From: Gemmatimonadota bacterium
GTDB lineage: Bacteria; Gemmatimonadota; Gemmatimonadetes; Gemmatimonadales; GWC2-71-9
Reading direction: 5' to 3'
Assembly: GCA_003222235.1 (NCBI GenBank)
Contig: QHVD01000412.1
Location: 497 to 8,121 of the forward strand
DNA: 7,625 nucleotides
The notes below the pieces were generated by a model. The model was not told the origin of the DNA, made no database searches, and saw only the letters and a list, made by a program, of their open reading frames with translations. This document shows, in pieces, positions 1 through 5,680 of this stretch. Numbering within the stretch: the stretch's first letter is position 1; every line of letters starts with the position of its first letter. Both the position numbers and the translations under genes were made by a program.

Positions 1-837
1 TCCAACATACCGCCGGCGGCGCCGGGTCCTCAGACCGCGATCTTCGGCTCGCTATACAACGGCTCCCGGGACTTCCCCATCTCTCCGGATTCACCTCCCA
101 AGTCGCCGCCCGACGACACTTCTTACAGAGCGCTATTCGGCGGGGTGCTGGCGACGGTGAACCTGCAGGTGCTCGCCGGGAACGCCGGCCAGCAGTCGCT
201 GTTCATGAACCTGGACGACGGGACTCCCAACGCGCCCGGCAGCGGAGTGGTAGTCTTCGACGGCTTCGGGACTCAAACGATTGACCTTCTGCCCAACGAA
301 CTCGGTGATGGCTTCCACGGCGAAGGCGCAAGCTGCGTACCGCAGGACTGCACAACTGTCGAATGCCCGCCGGTTACCACGCCAACGCCGACTATCACGC
401 CGACTCCGGTTACGCCAACACCCACCATCGCGCCCACGCCGAGTCCGACCTGCACGCCGGTCGGCACGGGGCACTGCCCGCCCACTCCAACGCCCACGCC
501 GACCCTCACGCCGACACCTACGCCCACCTGCACGCCGGTCGGCACGGGGCAGTGCCCCACCCGCACGCCGACCCCAACGCCGACCCCGACGTGCTTCAAC
601 GCGTGTGTGACCCCGAGTCCGACGCAGACACCGACGGCGACGCCCGCGCCGACGTTTGCGACGCCAACTCCAACGCCCACGCCTACCTCCGCCGGGCACG
701 ACTCCCGGCTCGCCCGCATCAGTGGCGTCTCACGCAACGTCCGCCTGTCGCCGGGCGGAATCTTTGCAGACACCACTAACATCGTTGTCACCAATCAGAG
801 CGCACACACGGACACGATCGGCGTATACGTGACGTGA
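1..837 (+). CDS. Gene A, 5' piece: secreted Thr/Pro-linker protein, partial and frameshifted
   Basis: Open in frame from the first base of the window, so the true start lies upstream. Aligning it with the gene at 1164, base 1 matches base 1584 there, so roughly 420 nt (140 codons, including the signal peptide) are missing. Visible order: second half of a beta-rich N-terminal domain (1-372; FMNLDDGTPNAP, LGDGFHGEG, Cys cluster CVPQDCTTVECPP), a Thr/Pro linker (about 373-690) with two CTPVGTGxCP cassettes, then the first 48 residues of the shared C-terminal domain (AGHDSRLARISG...). It ends at TGA 835-837 in mid-domain because one base is missing just before; the rest of the domain continues from 832 in the next frame. 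Probably exported, since its full-length paralogue has a signal peptide. Biochemical function is unknown. An in-frame GTG at 145 is an artificial start inside the domain. Confidence 0.85.
   Translation, partial: SNIPPAAPGPQTAIFGSLYNGSRDFPISPDSPPKSPPDDTSYRALFGGVLATVNLQVLAGNAGQQSLFMNLDDGTPNAPGSGVVVFDGFGTQTIDLLPNELGDGFHGEGASCVPQDCTTVECPPVTTPTPTITPTPVTPTPTIAPTPSPTCTPVGTGHCPPTPTPTPTLTPTPTPTCTPVGTGQCPTRTPTPTPTPTCFNACVTPSPTQTPTATPAPTFATPTPTPTPTSAGHDSRLARISGVSRNVRLSPGGIFADTTNIVVTNQSAHTDTIGVYVT
373..690 (+). repeat. Thr/Pro-rich linker of gene A with two Cys cassettes
   Basis: About 106 residues of alternating Thr and Pro, encoded by ACN-CCN hexanucleotide repeats. The linker contains CTPVGTGHCP (451-480) and CTPVGTGQCP (529-558). 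It joins the N-terminal domain directly to the C-terminal domain; no propeller lies between them. Such linkers are usually extended and often O-glycosylated in secreted proteins; that is family knowledge, not shown here. Confidence 0.9.
829..837 (+). other. Frameshift lesion in gene A (one base missing)
   Basis: Gene A reads GTGACGTGATGGCG where gene C reads GTGGACGTTATGGCG. Adding one G after 831 restores V-D-V-M-A-P, as in gene C (VDVMAP) and close to gene B (VDAMAP). The domain measures 446 nt here (691-1136) against exactly 447 nt in the other two copies, so the loss is one base. No slippery heptamer or stem-loop supporting programmed frameshifting is seen. Confidence 0.85.
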
Positions 838-1139
838 TGGCGCCCGCGGCCGGCGGCTGCACGCCCAACGGGCGTGTGCTGGAAACGACGGTTACGCTCG
901 CCGCCGGGGCCAAGACTACGATTGCGGTGCCGGTCACCTACAGCTGCTCGGATCCCGCCGCCGCGAACGGTCTCAGCTTCACCTGGGTCGCCGTGGCCGA
1001 TCACGGCGCCGACGACCAGGCGTCCTGCGGCCCGGGCACGCTCCAGAGCGTCGCCTGCTTCGATGCCCTCGCCGACGACGACCAGGACCCGGCCGACAAC
1101 CGCGCGACTCGCAACGGTCCCCGCGTAATCGCCCAATAG
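834..1139 (+). CDS. Gene A, 3' piece: remainder of shared C-terminal domain
   Basis: This 101-codon frame continues the C-terminal domain broken at 831-837. It begins at MAPAAGGCTPNGRVLETT and runs through YSCSDPAAANGLSF and WVAVADHGADD to the terminal RNGPRVIAQ, matching the ends of the other two genes almost residue for residue. The GTG at 834 and ATG at 837 overlap the TGA of the upstream piece (GTGATGG), so reinitiation is conceivable, but no Shine-Dalgarno precedes them and they fall in mid-domain. The likely reading is one gene, 1-1139, with a single missing base. Four Cys (GGCTP, YSCSD, ASCGP, ACFDA) are conserved in all three copies, suggesting two disulfides in an extracytoplasmic domain. 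It should not be read as an independent protein. Confidence 0.75.
   Translation: MMAPAAGGCTPNGRVLETTVTLAAGAKTTIAVPVTYSCSDPAAANGLSFTWVAVADHGADDQASCGPGTLQSVACFDALADDDQDPADNRATRNGPRVIAQ
1041..1126 (+). repeat. 86-bp perfect direct repeat with 4294-4379
   Basis: These 86 bases, coding for the end of the shared domain in gene A, are identical base for base to 4294-4379 in gene B, including all third codon positions, while the flanking codons differ. The matching part of gene C is diverged. This points to recent duplication or gene conversion between A and B. Confidence 0.9.
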
Positions 1140-1151
1140 GAGACGCCCGAA

Positions 1152-1157
1152 GGGAGG
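1152..1157 (+). promoter_or_regulatory. Shine-Dalgarno of gene B
   Basis: GGGAGG within a purine run (GAAGGGAGGGGG), 6 nt before the ATG at 1164. It fixes that ATG, which is directly followed by a signal-peptide-like sequence. Only 24 nt separate it from the gene A stop and no promoter is visible in the gap, so A and B are probably cotranscribed. Confidence 0.8.
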
Positions 1158-1163
1158 GGGCAA

Positions 1164-3095
1164 ATGTCATATCGAGCGCTAATCGCCGCAGCGGTTTTCG
1201 TTCTGGCGGCCGCAGCGCTCATCGCGCTCATCCTCTCCGGCCTGACGGCATCCCAGGCCGTCCAGAACCCAACGATGGCCATCGATATGGTCACGACCGG
1301 GAACTCCTACGACGACACCACGAATACGATGACCGTCGGGAGCACCGAGAACTGCAGCACATCGGCGACCAACATCCAGCACCAGCATTCAGCCCATCTC
1401 GTGATCAAGAACGTCGAAGATCTGATCGGCTGGCAGGCGCGCGTCAACTATCTCGGCGACAAGATGCGCCCGAGCACCGTCAACTTCGCGCCGTTCGCGG
1501 ATACCAACCTCGCGCAGAGCATCGCATTTCCTAACCTCGCGATCGACCAATCGACTTTCATCCACCGTGATCTCGTTACTGCCAGCAACATTCCGGCTGC
1601 TGCGGCGGGCTCTCAGACGGCTGCCTTTGGCTCGACTTACAGCGGCGTGCAGGGCTACGCGATCTCCCCTGACTCGCCGGCGAAGACTGTCCCAGACGAC
1701 AGCTCCTACAGTTCGCCGAGCGGCGGCGTTCTCGCTACCGTTCTCCTCCAGGTCATCGGGGACCAGACGGGCAATCAGCTCTTCATGAACCTCGACGACG
1801 GTAGCCCCAACGCCCCGGCAAGCGGTATCGCGTACTTTGACGGCATTGGTAGCCAGACGCTGGACCTACCGTCGAGCGCTCTGGGCGATGGCTTCCACGC
1901 TGAAGGCGTTGCCTGCGTGCCGCAGGACTGCACGAACGTGGAGTGCCCACCCGCCTGCGGCCTGTGTCCGACTCCCTCACCCACACTCTCGCCAACGCCG
2001 ACGCCCGGTACGCCGACTCCCACTCTTACTCCCACGCCGACGCCGACCTGCACTCCGGTAGGCACCGGCCAGTGCCCCACCCTCACCGTGACTCCAACAC
2101 TCACGCGTACAGCCACACCATCGCCAACGTGTACTTGCGGACCGACTCCCACACCGACGCTAACCCTCACTCCCACGCTGACGCCGACGGTCACCGCAAC
2201 TACGGTGGGCTGCCCCGCGCCTGGGTCTCCTTCAACGTCCGGTACTACGGAGCGCGTTAGCATCGCCACCGGCGGCGCGCAAGGGAACTCCCAGAGCGAT
2301 GCTGCCGCGGTGAGCGCGGATGGCCGTTTCGTCGCATTCAGTTCTGCCTCGACGAACCTGGTCCAAAGCGACACAAACGGTGCGTACGACGTATTTGTGC
2401 GCGACCGATTGGTGGGCACGACAGCGCGTGTCAGCGTGGCAACTGGCGGCGCTCAAGGAAATGGTGACAGCTTTACCGAAGGCATCAGCAGCGACGGGCG
2501 CTTCGTCCTGTTCGAATCCGACGCCACTAACTTAGTGTTGGGAGACACGAACGCTGCTCGGGACGCCTTCGTTCATGATCGGCAGACCGGGCTGACAGAA
2601 AGGATAAGTGTCGCCGGTGACGGTACGCAGGGGAACGCCAGTAGCTTCGCGGGATCGATCACCACGGACGGGCGCTTCGTCACGTTTGGCTCCTACGCCT
2701 CTAACCTCGTAGCCGGCGACACCAACGGTTTCGCGGACGGATTCGTTCGCGACCGCTTAGCAAACAGCACGGAGCGCACAACCGTCGCCAGCGATGGGAC
2801 GCAAGGGAACGACATTAGCGGCCGCGGGCAGATCAGCGGGGACGGCCGGTTCGTGACTTTTTATTCCGCTGCGTCTAACCTCGTTCCGGGAGACACGAAT
2901 GGCGCCGCCGACGGCTTCGTGCGCGACCGGCAGGCCAGCACCACCGAGCGTGTCACCGAGGCCAACGACCAGAGCCAGGGACGGACGCCTCGTCGGCTTC
3001 TCGTCTTTGGCCTCGAACCTCGTAGCCGGCCACACGAATGGCGTCTACGACGCGTTCGTTCGCGATCGTCAGACCAGCGTCACGGAACGGGTTAG
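1164..3095 (+). CDS. Gene B, 5' piece: signal peptide, N-terminal domain, linker, propeller blades 1-5
   Basis: ATG with a good Shine-Dalgarno. Residues 1-32 form a signal peptide (MSYR, long hydrophobic core, likely cleavage after ASQA). Residues about 33-268 are a beta-rich domain shared with gene A, possibly cohesin-like (inference), ending in the Cys cluster CVPQDCTNVECPPACGLC. A Thr/Pro linker follows (about 269-347, one CTPVGTGQCP), then 58-residue blades of the pattern TERVSVASDGTQGN...DGRFVAFSS...NLVxGDTNGxxDxFVRDRQ from residue 360. Blade starts fall exactly 174 nt apart at 2241, 2415, 2589, 2763 and 2937. Genuine coding ends near 2979; the last 38 residues (RTPRRLLVFGLEP...) are out-of-frame readthrough after a 35-nt deletion. 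These blades resemble TolB/PD40-type repeats, but this is a secreted surface-type protein, not the Tol-Pal component. Ligand unknown. Confidence 0.85.
   Translation: MSYRALIAAAVFVLAAAALIALILSGLTASQAVQNPTMAIDMVTTGNSYDDTTNTMTVGSTENCSTSATNIQHQHSAHLVIKNVEDLIGWQARVNYLGDKMRPSTVNFAPFADTNLAQSIAFPNLAIDQSTFIHRDLVTASNIPAAAAGSQTAAFGSTYSGVQGYAISPDSPAKTVPDDSSYSSPSGGVLATVLLQVIGDQTGNQLFMNLDDGSPNAPASGIAYFDGIGSQTLDLPSSALGDGFHAEGVACVPQDCTNVECPPACGLCPTPSPTLSPTPTPGTPTPTLTPTPTPTCTPVGTGQCPTLTVTPTLTRTATPSPTCTCGPTPTPTLTLTPTLTPTVTATTVGCPAPGSPSTSGTTERVSIATGGAQGNSQSDAAAVSADGRFVAFSSASTNLVQSDTNGAYDVFVRDRLVGTTARVSVATGGAQGNGDSFTEGISSDGRFVLFESDATNLVLGDTNAARDAFVHDRQTGLTERISVAGDGTQGNASSFAGSITTDGRFVTFGSYASNLVAGDTNGFADGFVRDRLANSTERTTVASDGTQGNDISGRGQISGDGRFVTFYSAASNLVPGDTNGAADGFVRDRQASTTERVTEANDQSQGRTPRRLLVFGLEPRSRPHEWRLRRVRSRSSDQRHGTG
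1968..2204 (+). repeat. Thr/Pro linker 1 of gene B
   Basis: About 79 residues rich in alternating Thr and Pro, coded by ACN-CCN hexamers, with one CTPVGTGQCP cassette at 2049-2078 and a further Cys pair (CTCGPTPT). It separates the N-terminal domain from the propeller. Confidence 0.9.
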
Positions 3096-3426
3096 CGTCG
3101 CAAGCGATGGGACTCAGGGTATTGGAGAGAGCGCCGGGGACGCGTTGGTTAGCGGTGACGCTCGCTTTGTGGCCTTCCGGTCAAGTGCCTGCAATCTCGT
3201 TCCCGGAGACACCAACGGTTCCCCGGATGTCTTCGTCCGCGACCGCCAGACGGGAACGACGGAGCGGGCCAGTGTGGCCAGCGACGGGACGCAGGGGAAC
3301 AGCCTCAGCCAACAACCTGATATGAGCGTAGACGGCCGCTTCGTGGCGTTCGATTCATTGTCAACTAACCTTGTGCCTGGCGATAACAACGGCGTAGGGG
3401 ACGTCTTTCTCCATGACCGATTCGGC
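2241..3426 (+). repeat. Seven tandem 174-nt propeller repeats of gene B
   Basis: Repeat starts at 2241, 2415, 2589, 2763, 2937, 3076 and 3253. Lengths are 174, 174, 174, 174, 139 (deleted), 177 and 174 nt. Each encodes one approximately 58-residue blade with the signature DGRF(V/A)xF, NLVxGDTNG and D(V/A/G)FVRDR. Seven copies fit a closed seven-bladed beta-propeller. Confidence 0.88.
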
Positions 3427-4392
3427 ACGCCACCTAGCCCAACGCCTACACCAACACCGACGCCTACACCGAGTCCCGCCACGCCAACGCCCACGCTGAC
3501 ACCTACCCCGACGCCGACACCCACACTTTCGCCGACGCCCACGCCCACCTGCACGCCGGTCGGGACGGGGCAATGCCCCTCGACGCCCACGCCCACACTG
3601 ACCGTCACACCGACGCCGTCGCCAACGCCTACGCCCACGCCGACGGTCACCTCAACGCCTGTCTGCACAACAACATCACTTAGCACTGATTGTCCCACTC
3701 CCCCGCCGACCGCCACTTGCACGCCCTCCGGGACAGGGCAATGTCCAACCCCCTCATCTACTCTCACGCCAACGCCAACGCCAACGCCCACGACGACGGC
3801 GACACCGACGCCGACCTGCACTCCGGTCGGCACGGGGCAGTGCCCGCCGACGCCTACAGTCTCGCCCACGGTTACTGTCACGCCGACCGTGACGCCGACG
3901 CCGACGTGTAGCACCTGCACTCCCACCCCCACACCGACTCCCGCCGGCCACGACTCTCGGCTCTCCCGCATCAGCGGCCTGCCGAGGAACGTCCGTCTCT
4001 CGGCTGGCATCGTCGTGAACGACACGACGAGCGTTACGGTCGTCAACCAGAGCGCCCATACGGACCTGATCGGTGTCTACGTCGATGCGATGGCGCCGGC
4101 GGCCGGCGGCTGCACGCCGAACGGGCGCGTGCTGGAGACCACCATCACTCTGGCCGCCGGCGCGAAGACCACCCTCTCGGTGCCTGTGATTTACAGCTGT
4201 TTGGACCCTGCTGCCGCCAATGACCTCAGCTTCATCTGGGTGGCCGTGGCCGACCACGGCGCCGACGACCTCGCTTCCTGCGGCGTGGGCAACCTCCAGA
4301 GCGTCGCCTGCTTCGATGCCCTCGCCGACGACGACCAGGACCCGGCCGACAACCGCGCGACTCGCAACGGTCCCCGCGTCGTCGCCCAGTAA
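2899..4392 (+). CDS. Gene B, 3' piece: rest of blade 5, blades 6-7, linker, C-terminal domain
   Basis: Genuine homology starts at 2980 (DGRLVGFSSLASNLVAGHTNG), where the second half of blade 5 resumes in this frame. The ATG at 2899 is incidental and its first 27 codons are a shadow of the other frame. Blade 6 (from 3076, 59 residues) has a Cys in SSACNLVPGDTNG; blade 7 (3253-3426) ends DVFLHDRFG. Then comes a long Thr/Pro linker (3427-3942) with three CTPxGTGQCP cassettes, and the complete 149-residue C-terminal domain (3943-4389) ending RNGPRVVAQ. Stop TAA at 4390. With the deletion repaired, gene B would encode about 1,087 residues, an exported protein with a closed seven-bladed propeller between two linkers. 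As given, no start codon with a ribosome site would produce this piece. Confidence 0.8.
   Translation: MAPPTASCATGRPAPPSVSPRPTTRARDGRLVGFSSLASNLVAGHTNGVYDAFVRDRQTSVTERVSVASDGTQGIGESAGDALVSGDARFVAFRSSACNLVPGDTNGSPDVFVRDRQTGTTERASVASDGTQGNSLSQQPDMSVDGRFVAFDSLSTNLVPGDNNGVGDVFLHDRFGTPPSPTPTPTPTPTPSPATPTPTLTPTPTPTPTLSPTPTPTCTPVGTGQCPSTPTPTLTVTPTPSPTPTPTPTVTSTPVCTTTSLSTDCPTPPPTATCTPSGTGQCPTPSSTLTPTPTPTPTTTATPTPTCTPVGTGQCPPTPTVSPTVTVTPTVTPTPTCSTCTPTPTPTPAGHDSRLSRISGLPRNVRLSAGIVVNDTTSVTVVNQSAHTDLIGVYVDAMAPAAGGCTPNGRVLETTITLAAGAKTTLSVPVIYSCLDPAAANDLSFIWVAVADHGADDLASCGVGNLQSVACFDALADDDQDPADNRATRNGPRVVAQ
2976..2984 (+). other. Frameshift lesion in gene B (35-nt deletion in blade 5)
   Basis: Blade 5 runs from 2937 to 3075, 139 nt instead of 174. 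After TEANDQSQ the 12 residues that normally separate the Gln of the TQGN motif from the Asp of DGRF are gone: 36 nt expected, one base left. Flanking blades read CAGGGGAAC... before and GGGGACGG after this segment, so a GGGA-type microhomology could have mediated the deletion. Confidence 0.85.
3427..3942 (+). repeat. Long Thr/Pro linker 2 of gene B with three Cys cassettes
   Basis: About 172 residues of Thr/Pro repeats, the longest linker in the window. Contains CTPVGTGQCP (3550-3579), CTPSGTGQCP (3718-3747) and CTPVGTGQCP (3817-3846), plus a non-repetitive island SLSTDCPTPPPTA. Ends with a CSTC motif just before the C-terminal domain. Confidence 0.9.
3943..4389 (+). other. Shared C-terminal domain, copy 2 (intact)
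   Basis: 149 residues from AGHDSRLSRISG to RNGPRVVAQ. Four Cys are conserved with copies 1 and 3. No transmembrane helix or LPXTG motif follows; the domain itself is the C-terminus. Confidence 0.88.
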
Positions 4393-4396
4393 GAAA

Positions 4397-4410
4397 CGGC
4401 TCTTGACAGC
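4397..4410 (+). repeat. Conserved promoter-region element, copy 1
   Basis: CGGCTCTTGACAGC, containing the -35 hexamer of the gene C promoter. A near-identical copy with one extra base, CGGCTGCTTGACAGC, lies at 7605-7619 after gene C. Both sit a few bases to a few tens of bases after a gene of this family. Confidence 0.6.
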
Positions 4411-4430
4411 TTGATGGGCGGCGTTATACT
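4403..4430 (+). promoter_or_regulatory. Sigma70-type promoter of gene C
   Basis: Perfect -35 TTGACA (4403-4408), 16-bp spacer, and -10 TATACT (4425-4430), one mismatch from TATAAT. The expected start point is about 4436-4438, giving a leader of roughly 38 nt to the ATG at 4475. It lies in the 82-nt gap after gene B, so gene C can be transcribed independently of A and B. Confidence 0.8.
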
Positions 4431-4454
4431 GGTGCCGCGCTCAGTATCGGCACC
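4431..4454 (+). promoter_or_regulatory. Dyad GGTGCCG-N10-CGGCACC, candidate operator
   Basis: A perfect 7-bp inverted repeat begins immediately after the -10 box and spans the predicted transcription start. Because the start would fall within the left arm, a DNA operator is more plausible than an RNA hairpin. There is no T-run after it, so it is not an intrinsic terminator. Confidence 0.5.
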
Positions 4455-4460
4455 CAAGAA

Positions 4461-4468
4461 GGGGAGGG
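4461..4468 (+). promoter_or_regulatory. Shine-Dalgarno of gene C
   Basis: GGGGAGGG, 6 nt before the ATG at 4475. It supports that start, which opens directly into a signal peptide. Confidence 0.8.
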
Positions 4469-4474
4469 TGAGCG

Positions 4475-5086
4475 ATGAACTCTCGAATACTCAACGCGCC
4501 GGCGATGGCTCCGCCGGCGATTGCGGCAACGGCCGCGTTTCTCTTGCTTCTCGCGGTCATAATCAGCGGCGGAGCGGCGAACTCCTCGGCCGCCCCAGCG
4601 GCCCAGGCGACCGTCACGCCGACGCCAACCCCAACGCCCACACCCACGGCGACGCCCACGCCGCCAGTAACTGCGACGCTCACGCCCACACCCGCACCGT
4701 TCACCTTCGTCGTCAACTCCACCGGAGATGCTCCCGATTCAACGGTTGGGAACGCCATCTGTGAGACCGCGACTCCTGGCGAGTGCACACTCCGCGCAGC
4801 GCTTCAAGAGAGCGCAGCTCGGCCAGGGGGCGAAACTGTCATCTTCAACATCCCCGGCAGCGGCGTTCATACCATCACTCCGTCAAGCCCCTTGCCGACG
4901 GCTTTCGAAGTTTCGATTGAAGCGACATCGCAGCCCGGTTGGGCCGGCTCTCCTCTCATAGAGCTTCGAGGCACCAGCGCCGGCGCTGCTGACGGCCTCG
5001 TTGTCGGTGGTACTGCCAGCCGCCCGGCTATCGCAACGGCTTCTCGGGCGATGGGATCGAAGTCTTCTCGTCCGGGCCGAATGTGA
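4475..5086 (+). CDS. Gene C, 5' piece: signal peptide, linker, start of CSLREA-type/beta-helix domain
   Basis: ATG with a strong Shine-Dalgarno and promoter. Residues 1-45 are a signal peptide or membrane anchor (MNSR, hydrophobic core about residues 15-31, possible cleavage after AQA). A 29-residue Thr/Pro linker follows (4613-4699). From 4700 the sequence FTFVVNSTGDAPDS...GECTLRAALQESAARPGGETVIFNIPGSG matches the N-terminal pattern of CSLREA-domain/parallel beta-helix surface proteins (here CTLRAA instead of CSLREA), continuing to PLIELRGTSAGAADGLVVGG. After about residue 183 (near 5023) the frame is wrong: the low-complexity ASRAMGSKSSRPGRM tail is an artefact of the lesion, and the beta-helix continues in the piece below. 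Probable role: extracellular or cell-surface display; substrate unknown. Confidence 0.8.
   Translation: MNSRILNAPAMAPPAIAATAAFLLLLAVIISGGAANSSAAPAAQATVTPTPTPTPTPTATPTPPVTATLTPTPAPFTFVVNSTGDAPDSTVGNAICETATPGECTLRAALQESAARPGGETVIFNIPGSGVHTITPSSPLPTAFEVSIEATSQPGWAGSPLIELRGTSAGAADGLVVGGTASRPAIATASRAMGSKSSRPGRM
4613..4699 (+). repeat. Short Thr/Pro linker 1 of gene C
   Basis: About 29 residues (VTPTPTPTPTPTATPTPP...) directly after the signal peptide. It would hold the beta-helix away from the membrane if the leader is uncleaved. No Cys cassettes. Confidence 0.85.
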
Positions 5087-5680
5087 TTGAGCGTAACTTC
5101 ATCGGAACGCTGCCGGACGGAACGACTGCCATGGGCAACGGTGGCCACGGCGTGAACAGCGCCGGCGGCGACACCACCATCGGTAGTGCGGCTAGCAACG
5201 CGCGGAACATCATCGCCTTCAACGGCGGAGACGGAGTCTTTGTGCACGACACCACGCGGAACACCATCTCTCGCAACTCCATGTTCAACAACACCGGCAT
5301 GGGCATCGACCTTGATCCGGATGGGTTTACACCGAATGACCCACGAGACCCCGATACAGGCGCTAACAACCTCCAGAATTTCCCTGTGATTAGCGATGTC
5401 GGGGCGTCCGATCAACTTCCCCAATCGCTCGCGGTGCGAGGCACGCTGAACAGCACTCCAAACACTACATTCACCCTGGAGTTCTTTGTCTGTTCAGACG
5501 ACGGAGAGGGCCGCTATTTCGCCGCCGCTCGCTCCGTGACGACGGATTCGAACGGCAATGCCATGTTCTTTGCGAGCATTCCATCGCCTGTTCTCGCGGG
5601 CTTCGGCACGACCGTCACTGCCACTGCTACCGACCCTTCCGGCAACACCTCGGAATTCGCCGCATGCGTTGCCGTCACCT
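4700..5680 (+). other. CSLREA-type N-motif plus right-handed parallel beta-helix and trailing beta-sandwich
   Basis: Recognised from the ordered signatures VVNSTGDAPDS, CTLRAALQES, VIFNIPGSG, QPGWAGSPLIEL, GDGIEVF, NVIERNFIGT, NTISRNSMF, MGIDLDP, NFPVI, EFFVCSDDGEG and ATDPSGNTSEF. Proteins with this series are typically secreted or surface-bound. The frame changes once, near 5020-5035. Confidence 0.8.
5020..5035 (+). other. Frameshift lesion in gene C (net loss equal to 1 mod 3)
   Basis: Conserved beta-helix sequence runs to GLVVGGTASR in one frame and resumes as NGFSGDGIEVFSSGPNVIERNFIGT in another, one base earlier. The usual family pattern here is GG...xIRGLxIxxFSGDGI; residues equivalent to the IRGL part also seem absent, so several bases rather than one may be missing. 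The exact position cannot be fixed because this window has no second copy of the domain. Confidence 0.75.

Larger units (their letters stand above)
691..1136 (+). other. Shared C-terminal domain, copy 1 (frameshifted)
   Basis: First of three copies of an approximately 149-residue domain ending each gene. It starts at AGHDSRL and ends RNGPRVIAQ just before the stop. Alternating hydrophobic and polar strands (VTLAAGAKTTIAVPVTYSC, FTWVAVADHG) suggest an Ig-like or CARDB-like beta-sandwich; the fold is inferred. One base is missing near 831. Confidence 0.8.

Noticed and set aside
363..779. Plus-strand frames rich in His-Ala-Asp (363-779, 1943-2260, 3690-3911, 4411-4764) and Arg-rich shadow frames
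   Set aside because: They are alternate frames of the same hexanucleotide linkers and high-GC coding sequence, with no domain homology or ribosome sites.
273..794. Long antisense open frame with (Val-Gly)n repeats; similar ones at 1775-2419, 3114-4046 and 6660-7103
   Set aside because: The reverse complement of ACN-CCN Thr/Pro repeats automatically reads as VGVGVG and lacks stops. These frames overlap well-supported plus-strand domains.
820..840. Programmed ribosomal frameshifting in gene A (and likewise at the gene B and C lesions)
   Set aside because: There are no slippery heptamers. The gene B lesion is a 35-nt loss, which recoding cannot supply, and the lesion positions are unrelated between paralogues.
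2241..3426. Assignment as TolB of the Tol-Pal system
   Set aside because: Only the propeller repeats are similar in kind. The protein lacks the TolB N-terminal domain and has surface-type linkers and different end domains; no tolA, pal or ybgF neighbours are present.
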